In this document: piece by piece, positions 37,237-46,652 of the stretch
Layout of the letters: every line of letters starts with the position of its first letter
Position numbering within the stretch: position 1 is the first letter of the stretch
DNA from: Photobacterium profundum SS9
Lineage (GTDB): Bacteria; Pseudomonadota; Gammaproteobacteria; Enterobacterales; Vibrionaceae
DNA: 64,000 bases
NCBI RefSeq assembly: GCF_000196255.1
Contig: NC_006371.1
Span: 1,158,467-1,222,466, forward strand
Direction: 5' to 3'
Position numbers and translations under genes: made by a program
The notes under the pieces: model-generated
Seen by the model: only the letters and a program-made list of their open reading frames with translations
Databases searched by the model: none
What the model was told of the DNA's origin: nothing

Positions 37237-38132
37237 ATGACCAGCAAAGAAATTTTTAATCCTGAACTATGGGATGAAGTCCCTGGCTTTGATTTTGAAG
37301 ACGTCACCTATCATCGCGCTAAAGCACACGGTACGGTTCGTATTGCAATCAGCCGCCCTGATTGCTTGAATGCATTCCGCCCAAAAACTGTAGATGAGCT
37401 TTTCACTGCCCTTGACCATGCTCGCCAATCGTCTGATGTTGGCTGTGTACTGCTAACTGGTAATGGCCCGTCGAAAAAAGGCCAGTGGTCGTTCTCTTCC
37501 GGTGGTGACCAACGTATCCGAGGTAAAGACGGATACAAATACGAAGGTGAAGAAGCAGGCAAAGCGGATGTTGCTCGCATGGGTCGCCTACATATCCTTG
37601 AAGTTCAACGCATGATTCGCTTTATGCCAAAAGTCGTTATCGCAGTCGTACCTGGCTGGGCAGTCGGTGGCGGTCACAGTTTACACGTAGTATGCGATCT
37701 GACGCTTGCATCTAAAGACATGCTGTTTTCAAACAGACAGATCCTGATGTCGCATCATTTGATTCAGGCTACGGTTCGGCTTACCTTGCCAAGATGATTG
37801 GCCAGAAACGTGCCCGTGAAATCTTCTTCTGCGGTTTTAACTACAGTGCACAAGAAGCTTATGACATGGGGATGGTCAATAAGGTTGTTGAACACGTTGA
37901 TCTTGAAAATGAAGCTCTTGTTTGGGCTAAAGAGATAAATAGCAAATCACCAACTGCGATGCGCATGCTTAAATACGGTTTCAACATGTCTGACGATGGC
38001 TTAGTCGGACAGCAATTATTTGCAGGTGAAGCAACTCGCCTAGCCTATGGCACCGAAGAAGCACAAGAAGGCCGTGATGCCTTTTTGGAAAAACGAGATC
38101 AAGACTTCAGCCGTTTTCCTTGGCATTACTAA
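37237..38132 (+). pseudogene. menB: Frameshifted menB (1,4-dihydroxy-2-naphthoyl-CoA synthase, actinobacterial type)
   Basis: Crotonase-fold enzyme of menaquinone synthesis. The first frame (37237-37797) carries NAFRPKTVDELFTALDHARQ, FSSGGDQRIRGKDGY, GRLHILEVQRMIRFMPK and GWAVGGGHSLHVVCDLTLAS; it then runs out of frame after KDMLF. The second frame (37794-38132) continues GQKRAREIFF, DDGLVGQQLFAGEATRLAY and ends FPWHY. Adding one T to the run at 37726-37729 restores FKQTDPDVASFDSGYGSAY and a full product of about 298 residues. It is much closer to the long mycobacterial MenB than to the E. coli enzyme. No other men gene is nearby, so it was probably acquired and then broken. Confidence 0.88.
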
Positions 38133-38154
38133 GCCAGCCTGAACGATTGATTTT

Positions 38155-38178
38155 AAAAGCCCTGTTCGCAGGGCTTTT
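38155..38178. terminator. Bidirectional terminator between menB remnant and acetyltransferase
   Basis: AAAAGCCCTG and CAGGGCTTTT form a perfect 10-bp stem closed by a TTCG tetraloop, with T/A tracts built into both flanks. It serves the converging genes; its right edge overlaps the acetyltransferase stop codon. Confidence 0.92.
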
Positions 38179-38647
38179 ATGCCGTTTCCATCAGCATTAT
38201 ATACTGCGGCCCAGCAGCCCCACCAAGGTACAAATCGTCAATATCAGTAAACCCACTTTTTAAGTAACATCGATAAGCCGAAGGGTTTTTACAGTTAACG
38301 GTAAGATATATTTTGCTGTATTGAGAATAAGCTTGTTGAAGGTATGGCTTAAGAGCAGCAACAGAGGATTTACCATAACCTTTACCTTGATGTCGACTAT
38401 CGATAAAAAACGCCCTTAAACCCAAAGCTCCTTTCGAACAAAAATCATAATTCTCTGAATAGACTGTATCTATCGCAAAAAGGCCTACAACTTCATCACC
38501 AACCAGCACTACATGCTTATGCCCTGTTTCTGGCATATTTTCGAATATTTCTTGAACAGTTCCAACAAACTTCAACTGTTCATCTGACACCTTGAGCGCT
38601 AAGGCTTGTTCAGCATATTCTTCAGAGAATTTTTCAATTTTTATCAC
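38177..38647 (-). CDS. GNAT-family N-acetyltransferase
   Basis: A 156-residue acetyl-CoA-dependent acetyltransferase. The acetyl-CoA loop is RHQGKGYGKSSVAALKPYL at about 85-103 (Q/RxxGxG/A), preceded by strand GLRAFFIDS and followed by LTVNCKNPSAYRCYLKSGF. This composition resembles spermidine/diamine acetyltransferase-like or RimI-like members, but the substrate cannot be deduced. It is monocistronic and shares a terminator with the menB remnant. Confidence 0.85.
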   Translation of the reverse strand: MIKIEKFSEEYAEQALALKVSDEQLKFVGTVQEIFENMPETGHKHVVLVGDEVVGLFAIDTVYSENYDFCSKGALGLRAFFIDSRHQGKGYGKSSVAALKPYLQQAYSQYSKIYLTVNCKNPSAYRCYLKSGFTDIDDLYLGGAAGPQYIMLMETA

Positions 38648-38671
38648 GACGTCTTACCTTCCTTGTATGGC

Positions 38672-38717
38672 ATAACAAATTCTCGCTGAAACGAGTATCT
38701 TGAGGTAACTTGGGTAT
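38672..38717. repeat. Right-end fragment of the TATACCCAAG MITE
   Basis: ATAACAAATTCTCGCTGAAACG and CTTGAGGTAACTTGGGTATA reproduce the last 46 bases of the copy at 36004-36269. The left part is missing. It directly abuts the truncated LysR gene that follows. Confidence 0.75.
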
Positions 38718-39055
38718 ACACTCTAATACTAGAACAACCTAGTGAGATTTTACGAGTGCCATTATCTATCGATTTTGCAACAATTTATCTTGCCCACTTA
38801 TTACCTGAATTTACTAGATGTTATCCAGATATTTCGTTTGATTTTGACCTTATGCCACGAAATTCGGATATAATATCTGAGTCATATTATGTGGCAATTA
38901 GGGTCAGAGAACAAAAAAGTTCTAACCTCATAGCTCGTAAACTAGCGAGCGTCAACAGATACTTATATGCATCACCACATTATCTGGAGCGCTTTGGAGA
39001 ACCAAAAGACTTAGTCAATCACCAATGCTTTAATATTATGAAACCTAGTCATTAG
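38718..39055 (+). pseudogene. Truncated LysR regulator remnant (effector domain only)
   Basis: In frame from the MITE edge onward the sequence reads LEQPSEILRVPLS and then SIDFATIYLAHLLPEF and RVREQKSSNLIARKLASVNR, the linker and first half of a LysR effector domain. The helix-turn-helix is gone at the 5' side, where the MITE end lies, and the second half of the effector domain is lost after QCFNIMKPSH. It can no longer bind DNA. MITE insertion followed by deletion is the likely cause. Confidence 0.75.
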
Positions 39056-39165
39056 CAACTGCATAATAAAACGCAACCTGTTAATATTTAAGTCAATTGT
39101 AAATTTTCAATTAATAATATGGGAATGATAAAAAATTAGCCGTATTGGATATGAGGATCATTCTC

Positions 39166-39282
39166 ATGCCGAAGGAAATCGTTACAATTATAGTTTTTGT
39201 ACTGGCCAAGCAAAACCGATTTGTATCGGCATTATTCAATGACCCAGTGATTAAATCCCAGCTAGAGCAGGAGAATCAGTAA
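39166..39282 (+). CDS. 38-residue ORF translationally coupled to the next gene
   Basis: ATG at 39166 follows a GAGG site ten bases upstream and encodes MPKEIVTIIVFVLAKQNRF through EQENQ. A short hydrophobic stretch (IVTIIVFVLA) precedes a polar tail. Its stop TAA shares one base with the ATG of the following 124-residue gene (TAATG), the arrangement of a coupled pair. No homologue is recognised; it could be a leader peptide or a small partner protein. Confidence 0.5.
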   Translation: MPKEIVTIIVFVLAKQNRFVSALFNDPVIKSQLEQENQ

Positions 39283-39656
39283 TGACTCATGAAACGAAAA
39301 CAATGGAAGTGCCTGTCGCTATCGCCGATAGAGTGCAGGCTTTGATTAATGCCTATGAAGCCAAAAAGAAGTTCAATGCTGAGCGTAAGGTGGTAGTGAA
39401 CAACTTACATTCCATGGATAAACTTAGTTGTGAGATGGCTGTTTATAGTTTTCCTCAGGGGGAATTGCTAGACACCCTCAGGTTTGTGTATGAGCTATCT
39501 GGTACTAACAGCAAGTTCGTCACAAATATACTGACACAATCCAGAGAGAACCCAAAGAAGGTATTATCCGATGCCCAGAGAACATCAGCAAAGAGCCTGT
39601 TATTTAATCTGATCAATGAGCCTTCAGTCATTTCTGCCATGAAGGAGATTCAGTAA
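39282..39656 (+). CDS. Hypothetical 124-residue protein, coupled to a tiny upstream ORF
   Basis: No family recognised. The protein is helical and soluble (ADRVQALINAYEAKKKFNAE, then SAKSLLFNLINEPSVISAMK), with a conserved-looking core KLSCEMAVYSFPQGELLDTL. It has no signal or membrane segment. GGAGAATCAG precedes the ATG, and its start overlaps the stop of the 38-residue ORF. It lies between a LysR remnant and the nor cluster and has the appearance of accessory or mobile-element cargo. Confidence 0.6.
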   Translation: MTHETKTMEVPVAIADRVQALINAYEAKKKFNAERKVVVNNLHSMDKLSCEMAVYSFPQGELLDTLRFVYELSGTNSKFVTNILTQSRENPKKVLSDAQRTSAKSLLFNLINEPSVISAMKEIQ

Positions 39657-40058
39657 CTCCAGTGCATATAAATATGACCAAATTCACTAGGCCATTACAA
39701 CAGTAATAAGAGACGCTGGTCTGCTAGGCCAGCTCTATTCATTATATTATACCCAAGCTTAGCCGCAGGAAATGTCCAGCTTCCATTCTGAATTTCCAGC
39801 CTCGGCTTATGTAGTTCCAGCCCGACTTTGCTCACCAGCGACAACGCGATTCCTACCGTGCACAAAGGCGGGGAAGATTGATGCTTGTCATGGTTATTCC
39901 CCCGATTTTCTTTCAGAAAATCATATAAATTCAACCATTATGATATCAACAACGCCTAAAGAACCGGCCTATGAAATCAGGCAAATACATTCACCTAACC
40001 TATACTAAGCAGATCTTTAATCAAAAAATTAAAGTAAAGCAAAATAAAGGGTAGCAAT
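39657..40058. other. Intergenic region upstream of norC
   Basis: A 402-base gap. Its middle (about 39770-39900) has a richer G+C content than the flanks and weak plus and minus frames that resemble no known protein; it could be a relic. The final 45 bases hold a perfect inverted repeat (40015-40034) and the norC leader. Confidence 0.4.
40015..40034. promoter_or_regulatory. Palindrome upstream of norC, candidate operator
   Basis: CTTTAAT and ATTAAAG form a perfect inverted repeat with a 6-base spacer, ending 24 bases before the norC start. Position fits a repressor such as an NO sensor, but it does not match the FNR consensus and the regulator is unknown. Confidence 0.35.
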
Positions 40059-40505
40059 ATGTCAGACACTTTTACGAAAGGCATGGCTCGAAATATCTAT
40101 TATGGCGGTAGTGTTTTTTTCTTACTGTTGTTTGCCGCACTCACCATGCATACCACGATAGAAATGCCCAAATCTGACCATCGCGAAAACCTCACTGAAT
40201 CAGTCGCAAGAGGTAAAACGGTATGGGAAGACAATAATTGTATCGGTTGCCATACGCTCGTAGGAGAAGGCGCCTATTATGCCCCTGAGCTGGGTAATGT
40301 TTACTTTCGTCGTGGGGGCGGCAATCTCGCTGCATTTAAAGGCTTTATGCAAGGTTGGATGAGAATTCAACCACTTGGTGTGCCGGGGCGTCGCCAAATG
40401 CCTCAATTTAATTTGACGGGGCAACAAGTTGATGATTTAGCAGAGTTCTTAAAGTTCACAGCTGAAATGGATGTTAACAGTTGGCCACCGAATATTGAGG
40501 GGTAA
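40059..40505 (+). CDS. norC: Nitric oxide reductase cytochrome c subunit NorC
   Basis: Membrane-anchored monohaem cytochrome c of 148 residues that feeds electrons to NorB. One N-terminal helix (SVFFLLLFAALTMHTTIE) anchors a periplasmic domain with CIGCH at 61-65 and a likely Met axial ligand in RRQMPQF. The family segment GEGAYYAPELGNVYFRRGG is intact. It ends four bases before norB. Full length and typical for cNor-type enzymes. Confidence 0.95.
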   Translation: MSDTFTKGMARNIYYGGSVFFLLLFAALTMHTTIEMPKSDHRENLTESVARGKTVWEDNNCIGCHTLVGEGAYYAPELGNVYFRRGGGNLAAFKGFMQGWMRIQPLGVPGRRQMPQFNLTGQQVDDLAEFLKFTAEMDVNSWPPNIEG

Positions 40506-41897
<1,392 letters not shown>

Positions 41898-42021
41898 TGA
41901 GTCAACGTTGAATTAACAGCATCCATTCGCTTCACTGGAAATGGAGCTGGCGCGTCGATTGCCGTCAGCTTCGATTCAGATCAGATCAGAACACGGTATA
42001 AGGGAGGTAATTTAACCACAT

Positions 42022-43863
42022 ATGGAAGAATGGGTTGGTCGTATTTGGCATAAGTTCATAGTGCAAAAGAGCCACACAGAATTTGATCATGCCCGGATTG
42101 AGTTCGATGAGATCAAAAAATCCGCTGGGGTGGTCTTTCGAGCGCTAGGAGGGGCACCGACTAAACGCGTCGAAGCAGCAGTACCTCGTGACTATTACGC
42201 TCGCAGAAAACTACTCGATAAGATTTCAGGTACCAAGCAACAGATCAGCCTTGCTTGGCAAGATGAAACCAGCCTACGGCTGCCACAATCTATTGCCATT
42301 TTTGATACACCACAACTCAACAAAGAACTTTACCTCTGGCTAGTGGCACTCGCCGCTCATAGCCCTAACTATTTCACTCACTGGGCCAAAGACAATCAAG
42401 CCGTAGTGACTAAAATATTAGCTAAATTCCCAGCGTTAAGACCGCGCTATCGACGACTCGCAACAGCGGTACTCAAGCTACGTCAACCAGTAGATACATT
42501 ACCCAAGTCTTTACAACCGCTCGAACAAGCAGTCATTCAGGCGATAATTCATCCTGAAAGCATCATTGATTTTCCGGTGGCCAACTATGCCCCTCAAGCT
42601 ATTTATCTCTGGCTATACCCCAATGAAAATATCAAGGCCAATCCGTTCAAAGCGGCAGAGGTTGATTGTAATGAGGAGCAATTTTCATCATTGATGACTC
42701 ATCAGGAAAGCCAGCAAGCTAGAAAAAAATCAGAGCGAATTGATGAAGATGACACCAAAGATAGTTTGATGGTATTTCGCTTAGAAAACTTATTTTCTTG
42801 GAGCGAGTTTTCTCGAGTGAATCGCGCGGAAGACGACACTGAAGATGATGACGCTCAACGAGTCGCTGAGGATCTTGATATCATTACGGTAGCAAAGGGG
42901 TCGCGGCAAAAGACCGCAAAACTTAAGCTAGATCTCGATTTACCCTCTGCAATTGAAGACGACTTACCGCTGGGAAAAGGCATCACGTTGCCAGAGTGGG
43001 ACTATAAATCCAATCAATTAATACCCGAGCGCTGCTTGTTGCAACCTATGTTACCTAAAGACAGCAAGCCCCTCGCCTTGCCAGCATCATTAACCACTGC
43101 TTCCAAGAAAATCCGTCAACAATTCCAGCAGTTACAAAGTATCAAAAATTGGCAAAAAGCTCAGTCGACTGGTGATGAGATTGATTTAACCGCTTGGCTA
43201 GATTTCCATATTGATAGTAAAACATCGATGGCGCGTGATACTGGGCTCTACCTCCGATTTCAGAACTGCCAACGTGATATCAGCACCCTGTTACTATCCG
43301 ATCTTTCCATGTCTACAGATGCCTATATCAATAATGAGTACAGGGTAATTGATGTCATCAAAGACAGTATGTTGCTATTTAGTGAGGCCTTAGCGGCAGT
43401 GGGAGACCCTTTTGCTGTTTATGGCTTTTCATCGGTAAAGCGCCATCATGTCAGGTTCACGTTGTTGAAGAATTTTGCCGAATCTTATAATGACCATATA
43501 CGCGGCCGCATACTCAGCCTACGTCCAGGGTTTTATACCCGCATGGGAGCGGCGATTCGCCAAGCCAGCAACATTTTGGCCGAGCAAAACCAACATCGAA
43601 AACTATTGCTTATTTTGACCGATGGCAAACCAAATGATATCGATAATTACGACGGAAGACATGGCATTGAAGATACCCGGCAAGCCATCATTGCCGCCCG
43701 CCGCCTCGGACTTGTGCCATTTTGCATCACCATAGATCAAAAAGCCGACCAGTATCTGCCTTATATATTTGGAAGCAATGGCTTTACTGTTATTTTCGAC
43801 CCAAGCCAATTACCCACTAAGCTGCCCCAGTTGTATCACCAACTCACCCAGTCTTCTTGCTAG
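42022..43863 (+). CDS. norD: NorD, von Willebrand A-domain activation protein
   Basis: Cytosolic 613-residue protein needed for assembly or activation of NO reductase together with the AAA+ protein NorQ. The C-terminal VWA domain has an intact MIDAS: DLSMSTDAYI at about 431 and LTDGKPNDID near 533, with a Thr/Gly segment in GFYTRMGAAIRQA. The middle (about 220-300) is acidic and low in complexity (RAEDDTEDDDAQ). GGGAGG lies 11 bases before the ATG. It follows norB by 124 bases. Confidence 0.93.
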   Translation: MEEWVGRIWHKFIVQKSHTEFDHARIEFDEIKKSAGVVFRALGGAPTKRVEAAVPRDYYARRKLLDKISGTKQQISLAWQDETSLRLPQSIAIFDTPQLNKELYLWLVALAAHSPNYFTHWAKDNQAVVTKILAKFPALRPRYRRLATAVLKLRQPVDTLPKSLQPLEQAVIQAIIHPESIIDFPVANYAPQAIYLWLYPNENIKANPFKAAEVDCNEEQFSSLMTHQESQQARKKSERIDEDDTKDSLMVFRLENLFSWSEFSRVNRAEDDTEDDDAQRVAEDLDIITVAKGSRQKTAKLKLDLDLPSAIEDDLPLGKGITLPEWDYKSNQLIPERCLLQPMLPKDSKPLALPASLTTASKKIRQQFQQLQSIKNWQKAQSTGDEIDLTAWLDFHIDSKTSMARDTGLYLRFQNCQRDISTLLLSDLSMSTDAYINNEYRVIDVIKDSMLLFSEALAAVGDPFAVYGFSSVKRHHVRFTLLKNFAESYNDHIRGRILSLRPGFYTRMGAAIRQASNILAEQNQHRKLLLILTDGKPNDIDNYDGRHGIEDTRQAIIAARRLGLVPFCITIDQKADQYLPYIFGSNGFTVIFDPSQLPTKLPQLYHQLTQSSC

Positions 43864-43888
43864 ACGTTACCCACATAAGGAGAGCTAA

Positions 43889-44107
43889 ATGATCGAGAAA
43901 GTGCCCTGTTTGTATTGTCAGACTGAAAATACTATTGAGCAAGATGTTGGTGGCAGGTCTGCTCCAACTCAGGTCTGTCATCATTGTGGTATGGCTTTAC
44001 CCAAGGCCCATCCGAGCAGTCGCCGCTATAAAACTAAGGTGTTTTTGTGGGCCTTTGTATTTATCGCATTATTTTGTTTTATTATGGTCATTTATTTGCC
44101 CAGGTAA
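43889..44107 (+). CDS. Small zinc-ribbon membrane protein in the nor cluster
   Basis: A 72-residue protein with two CxxC knuckles, CLYC at 7-10 and CHHC at about 30-33, followed by one C-terminal transmembrane helix (VFLWAFVFIALFCFIMVIYL). The knuckles should bind zinc or a small iron-sulphur site on the cytosolic side. AAGGAGAGC precedes the ATG, 26 bases after norD, so it is part of the nor operon. No described nor gene is recognised. Confidence 0.75.
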   Translation: MIEKVPCLYCQTENTIEQDVGGRSAPTQVCHHCGMALPKAHPSSRRYKTKVFLWAFVFIALFCFIMVIYLPR

Positions 44108-44134
44108 CGGACTACAGCAGACAGGTATATAACG

Positions 44135-44503
44135 ATGAATTTTAAAAAATACGATAAAGAACAAATAGAGCAAGCATCTGCAATTGCCTTGTGGTCCTTA
44201 CTTAACCTCACCTTTTTGCCTGTGTTCTCATTTATCGTATTACTAACCAAAATCAATAAATGTACCACTGAGTCGTTTGCCGCTTACCACCTGAATTTTG
44301 CCATCAAATTGAATCTAGCAGCTGCGACAGCATTAATACTGGTCACGGCACTAATGATATTATTGGGGGGCTTCAACTCTGGGATGACGTGGGTATTTGT
44401 GATTACTTATTTCATCTTTATTCATACAGTATTTATTCTGACTGCCTTATGGATGTTAGTACGGGCATGGGCAGGCAACAAGATGGGCTACAAGCAAAAT
44501 TAA
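44135..44503 (+). CDS. Small membrane protein in the nor cluster
   Basis: A 122-residue protein with three to four hydrophobic segments (ALWSLLNLTFLPVFSFIVLL, LAAATALILVTALMILLGG, VFVITYFIFIHTVFILTALW). It somewhat resembles DUF4870-like proteins, a weak call. It follows the zinc-ribbon gene by 27 bases and ends 11 bases from the convergent norQ stop, so it closes the norCBD transcript. A role in NorBC biogenesis is inferred from position only. Confidence 0.7.
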   Translation: MNFKKYDKEQIEQASAIALWSLLNLTFLPVFSFIVLLTKINKCTTESFAAYHLNFAIKLNLAAATALILVTALMILLGGFNSGMTWVFVITYFIFIHTVFILTALWMLVRAWAGNKMGYKQN

Positions 44504-44514
44504 AAGGCGGCCCC

Positions 44515-45324
44515 TCAACAATCAAAATATAAGCGTGCAACATCCATCAAGGCTTCAACAGTACTAATATCATCTGATAGGGGCTCAGCAAGACAACACC
44601 GACACACAGCAAGCGGTGACATGCCACTAGACATCATTCGAGCCGCATAAATTAACAGGCGGGTGGACACCACTTCATCCAAGTCACTGTCCAGCCTACG
44701 CAGTGAACCGGCCAATTCAATCAACTTGACCGCCAAATCTTGTTCTATTTGGCTTTCAGCCATCAGAATTTGACTCTCAAGCAGAGGGTCGGGATAGTTA
44801 AGTCGCAATGCGACGAAGCGCTGTCGAGTGCTCGCCTTCATGCCTTTGAGAATATTTTGATAGCCCGGGTTATAAGACACCACCAACATAAAACCTTCCG
44901 CAGCGACAAGCTCCTCCCCCGTTCGCTCTATTGGTAGTAGGCGTCGGTCATCAGCAAGAGGGTGAAGGACCACCGTGGTATCTTTACGCGCCTCGACAAT
45001 TTCATCGAGATAACATATGCCGCCTTCTCTCACCGCTCTGGTTAATGGCCCATCTTGCCAATACGTGCCATTAGGGCCAATCAAGTGACGCCCAACGAGA
45101 TCCGCCGCGGTTAAGTCATCATGACATGCCACTGTGTACAATGGTCTTCCTAGCTTTTCGGCCATATGAGCGACAAAGCGAGTTTTACCGCACCCTGTTG
45201 GCCCTTTAATTAACAATGGCAACTGATGAGCATACGCATACTCAAACAGTTGTACTTCATTATCTTGTGGTTGATAAAAAATCTCACCATTAATGGGAAT
45301 GGTTGAGGTAGTTGAAAAGGTCAT
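44515..45324 (-). CDS. norQ: NorQ, MoxR-type AAA+ ATPase
   Basis: AAA+ ATPase of 269 residues that works with NorD to insert or activate the non-haem iron in NorB. Walker A is GPTGCGKTRF near 39-48 and Walker B GGICYLDEIVEA; sensor and arginine-finger segments include VVSYNPGYQNILKGMKASTRQRF. It is on the minus strand, convergent with norCBD and downstream of norE and norF, separated from them by a MITE. The start follows a weak ribosome site. Confidence 0.94.
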   Translation of the reverse strand: MTFSTTSTIPINGEIFYQPQDNEVQLFEYAYAHQLPLLIKGPTGCGKTRFVAHMAEKLGRPLYTVACHDDLTAADLVGRHLIGPNGTYWQDGPLTRAVREGGICYLDEIVEARKDTTVVLHPLADDRRLLPIERTGEELVAAEGFMLVVSYNPGYQNILKGMKASTRQRFVALRLNYPDPLLESQILMAESQIEQDLAVKLIELAGSLRRLDSDLDEVVSTRLLIYAARMMSSGMSPLAVCRCCLAEPLSDDISTVEALMDVARLYFDC

Positions 45325-45362
45325 ATTGTTCCCTAAGACTCGCCGCTAGTCGAAAAAGAAAG

Positions 45363-45644
45363 TATACCCAAGTTACCTCAAGGTGCTCGTTTCAGCGAGA
45401 ATTTGTTGTGCTCTAGACAAGGCACTTATTTACAGGCCTAGTGGTTCTACGTTGAAAATAAGTAACGCAGCATAGAGCACAACAAAACTCGCCCTTCGGG
45501 AGTGATTCAGCGTATCTACTTCTGTGTCAAATGTGTTGCACTTATTGTATTACTCCAGCGGAATACCATTCCTACACACATTTTCCTTGAATTAAACACG
45601 CTGAGATCACTCTGAATCCTGCATCTTGAGGTAGCTTGGGTATA
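45363..45644. repeat. Full-length 282-bp MITE inside the nor cluster
   Basis: Terminal inverted repeats TATACCCAAGTTACCTCAAG and its complement bound the element. The interior is the reverse complement of that in the 36004-36269 copy plus about 16 extra bases near 45540-45555 (TTATTGTATTACTCCAGCGG). No coding capacity. It lies between norF and norQ, 39 bases upstream of the norQ start, and so replaces or separates the native norQ leader. Confidence 0.87.
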
Positions 45645-45705
45645 AATAAATATAGTTCTTATCAAAGATTTGGCCATAGAATTAGTCGATTTGGCCCATT
45701 CATCG

Positions 45706-45960
45706 TCAAAAAAAGGCGGTCAGTATAATGAGTGAGGGGAACAAAATAATGTAGATCCGCATCATTAAGCGCAAGTATTTATGGGCTTGGCGCAGTTCCA
45801 TAAAATGGTCGATAACTATCAACCCTTTGGACATCACAGTCAGTGCAACCAAAATACTCACTAGTGCCGAGGACTCAAAATGTTCACCCAAAAATGTATT
45901 AAACAGGGTAATCCCAATCAACGCCCACCAATAATATTCAATTTCCCCAAATGACTTCAT
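45706..45960 (-). CDS. norF: NorF-like small membrane protein (oxidase subunit IV type)
   Basis: An 84-residue protein with three helices (YYWWALIGITLFNTFLG, LVSILVALTVMSKGLIVIDHF, MMRIYIILFPSLIILTAFF) and the FMELRQAH segment typical of prokaryotic cytochrome oxidase subunit IV/NorF proteins. It starts six bases after norE behind an AGGTGAT site. NorE-NorF pairs accompany NO reductases and aid activity or stability. The name rests on context and size. Confidence 0.8.
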   Translation of the reverse strand: MKSFGEIEYYWWALIGITLFNTFLGEHFESSALVSILVALTVMSKGLIVIDHFMELRQAHKYLRLMMRIYIILFPSLIILTAFF

Positions 45961-45966
45961 CAGGGA

Positions 45967-46584
45967 TCACCTCAATACATACAGCAATGGGAAAATAAGG
46001 ATCCACATAAGATCAATCATATGCCAATACATGGCCAAGGCCTCTAAGCCTGAGTGCTGCTTTGCTGAGTAGGCACCTTTACGCAAGCGGAAAATCACCC
46101 ACAATATCGCGCAAGCTGCCCAACCAACATGAAGAAAGTGATTAAATGTCATGTAGTAGTAGATAGTAAAAAACTCACTGGTATTGGTGCTAAAACCCTG
46201 TAAGTCATTCCAATAAAATTCGCCCGTTTTCACCATCAAATACAAACAGCCACAACTAAAAGCCAGCCAAAGGTAACGCTCCGACTTCCGTCTATTATCC
46301 AAACGGATATTGATCATGGCTTTTGCCATAAAGTAGCTACTCGACAGCAATATAAGGGTATTTAAAACGCCTGAGGCAGTGCTGACGCTCTGAGGACCAA
46401 GGGAGAAAGCTTCGGGGTAATGATATTTGGCAATAAAATAAGCCACAAAAAAAATCCCGAATTCGGTCAGCTCAGACAAAATTCCCACCCAAATGGGAAT
46501 ATTACCTGGAACTCTTCCCGCCCTTAATTCACTCCATGAGTGAGGGAAAATACCTAACGGTTCTTTGGGGGGATCATTATTCAC
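45967..46584 (-). CDS. norE: NorE, cytochrome c oxidase subunit III-like
   Basis: A 205-residue membrane protein of the oxidase subunit III superfamily with five to six helices, starting at GTG 46582-46584. Landmarks are GRVPGNIPIWVGILSELTEF at the N-terminus, NTLILLSSSYFMAKAMINIR and HFLHVGWAACAILWVIFRL, ending with YWHMIDLMWILIFPLLYV. NorE is an accessory of NO reductase. It heads the minus-strand norE-norF-norQ unit. Confidence 0.9.
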   Translation of the reverse strand: MNNDPPKEPLGIFPHSWSELRAGRVPGNIPIWVGILSELTEFGIFFVAYFIAKYHYPEAFSLGPQSVSTASGVLNTLILLSSSYFMAKAMINIRLDNRRKSERYLWLAFSCGCLYLMVKTGEFYWNDLQGFSTNTSEFFTIYYYMTFNHFLHVGWAACAILWVIFRLRKGAYSAKQHSGLEALAMYWHMIDLMWILIFPLLYVLR

Positions 46585-46612
46585 GCTGCCACTACCTGCA
46601 TAGAGACTTTCA

Positions 46613-46639
46613 CTTAAGTTTGTTATTAGTTAACTTAAG
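46613..46639. promoter_or_regulatory. Inverted repeat between norE and the DMT transporter gene
   Basis: CTTAAGTT and AACTTAAG form a perfect 8-bp inverted repeat with an 11-base spacer, 29 bases upstream of the norE start. It could be a norE operator or the 3' hairpin of the upstream gene; no T tract favours the former. Confidence 0.4.
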
Positions 46640-46652
46640 GTTAGTTGAATAG

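Noticed and set aside
39746..39760. TATACCCAAGCTTAG similar to the MITE end
   Set aside because: Only about 12 bases match and the inner CCTCAAGATGC segment is absent; chance or heavy decay cannot be separated.
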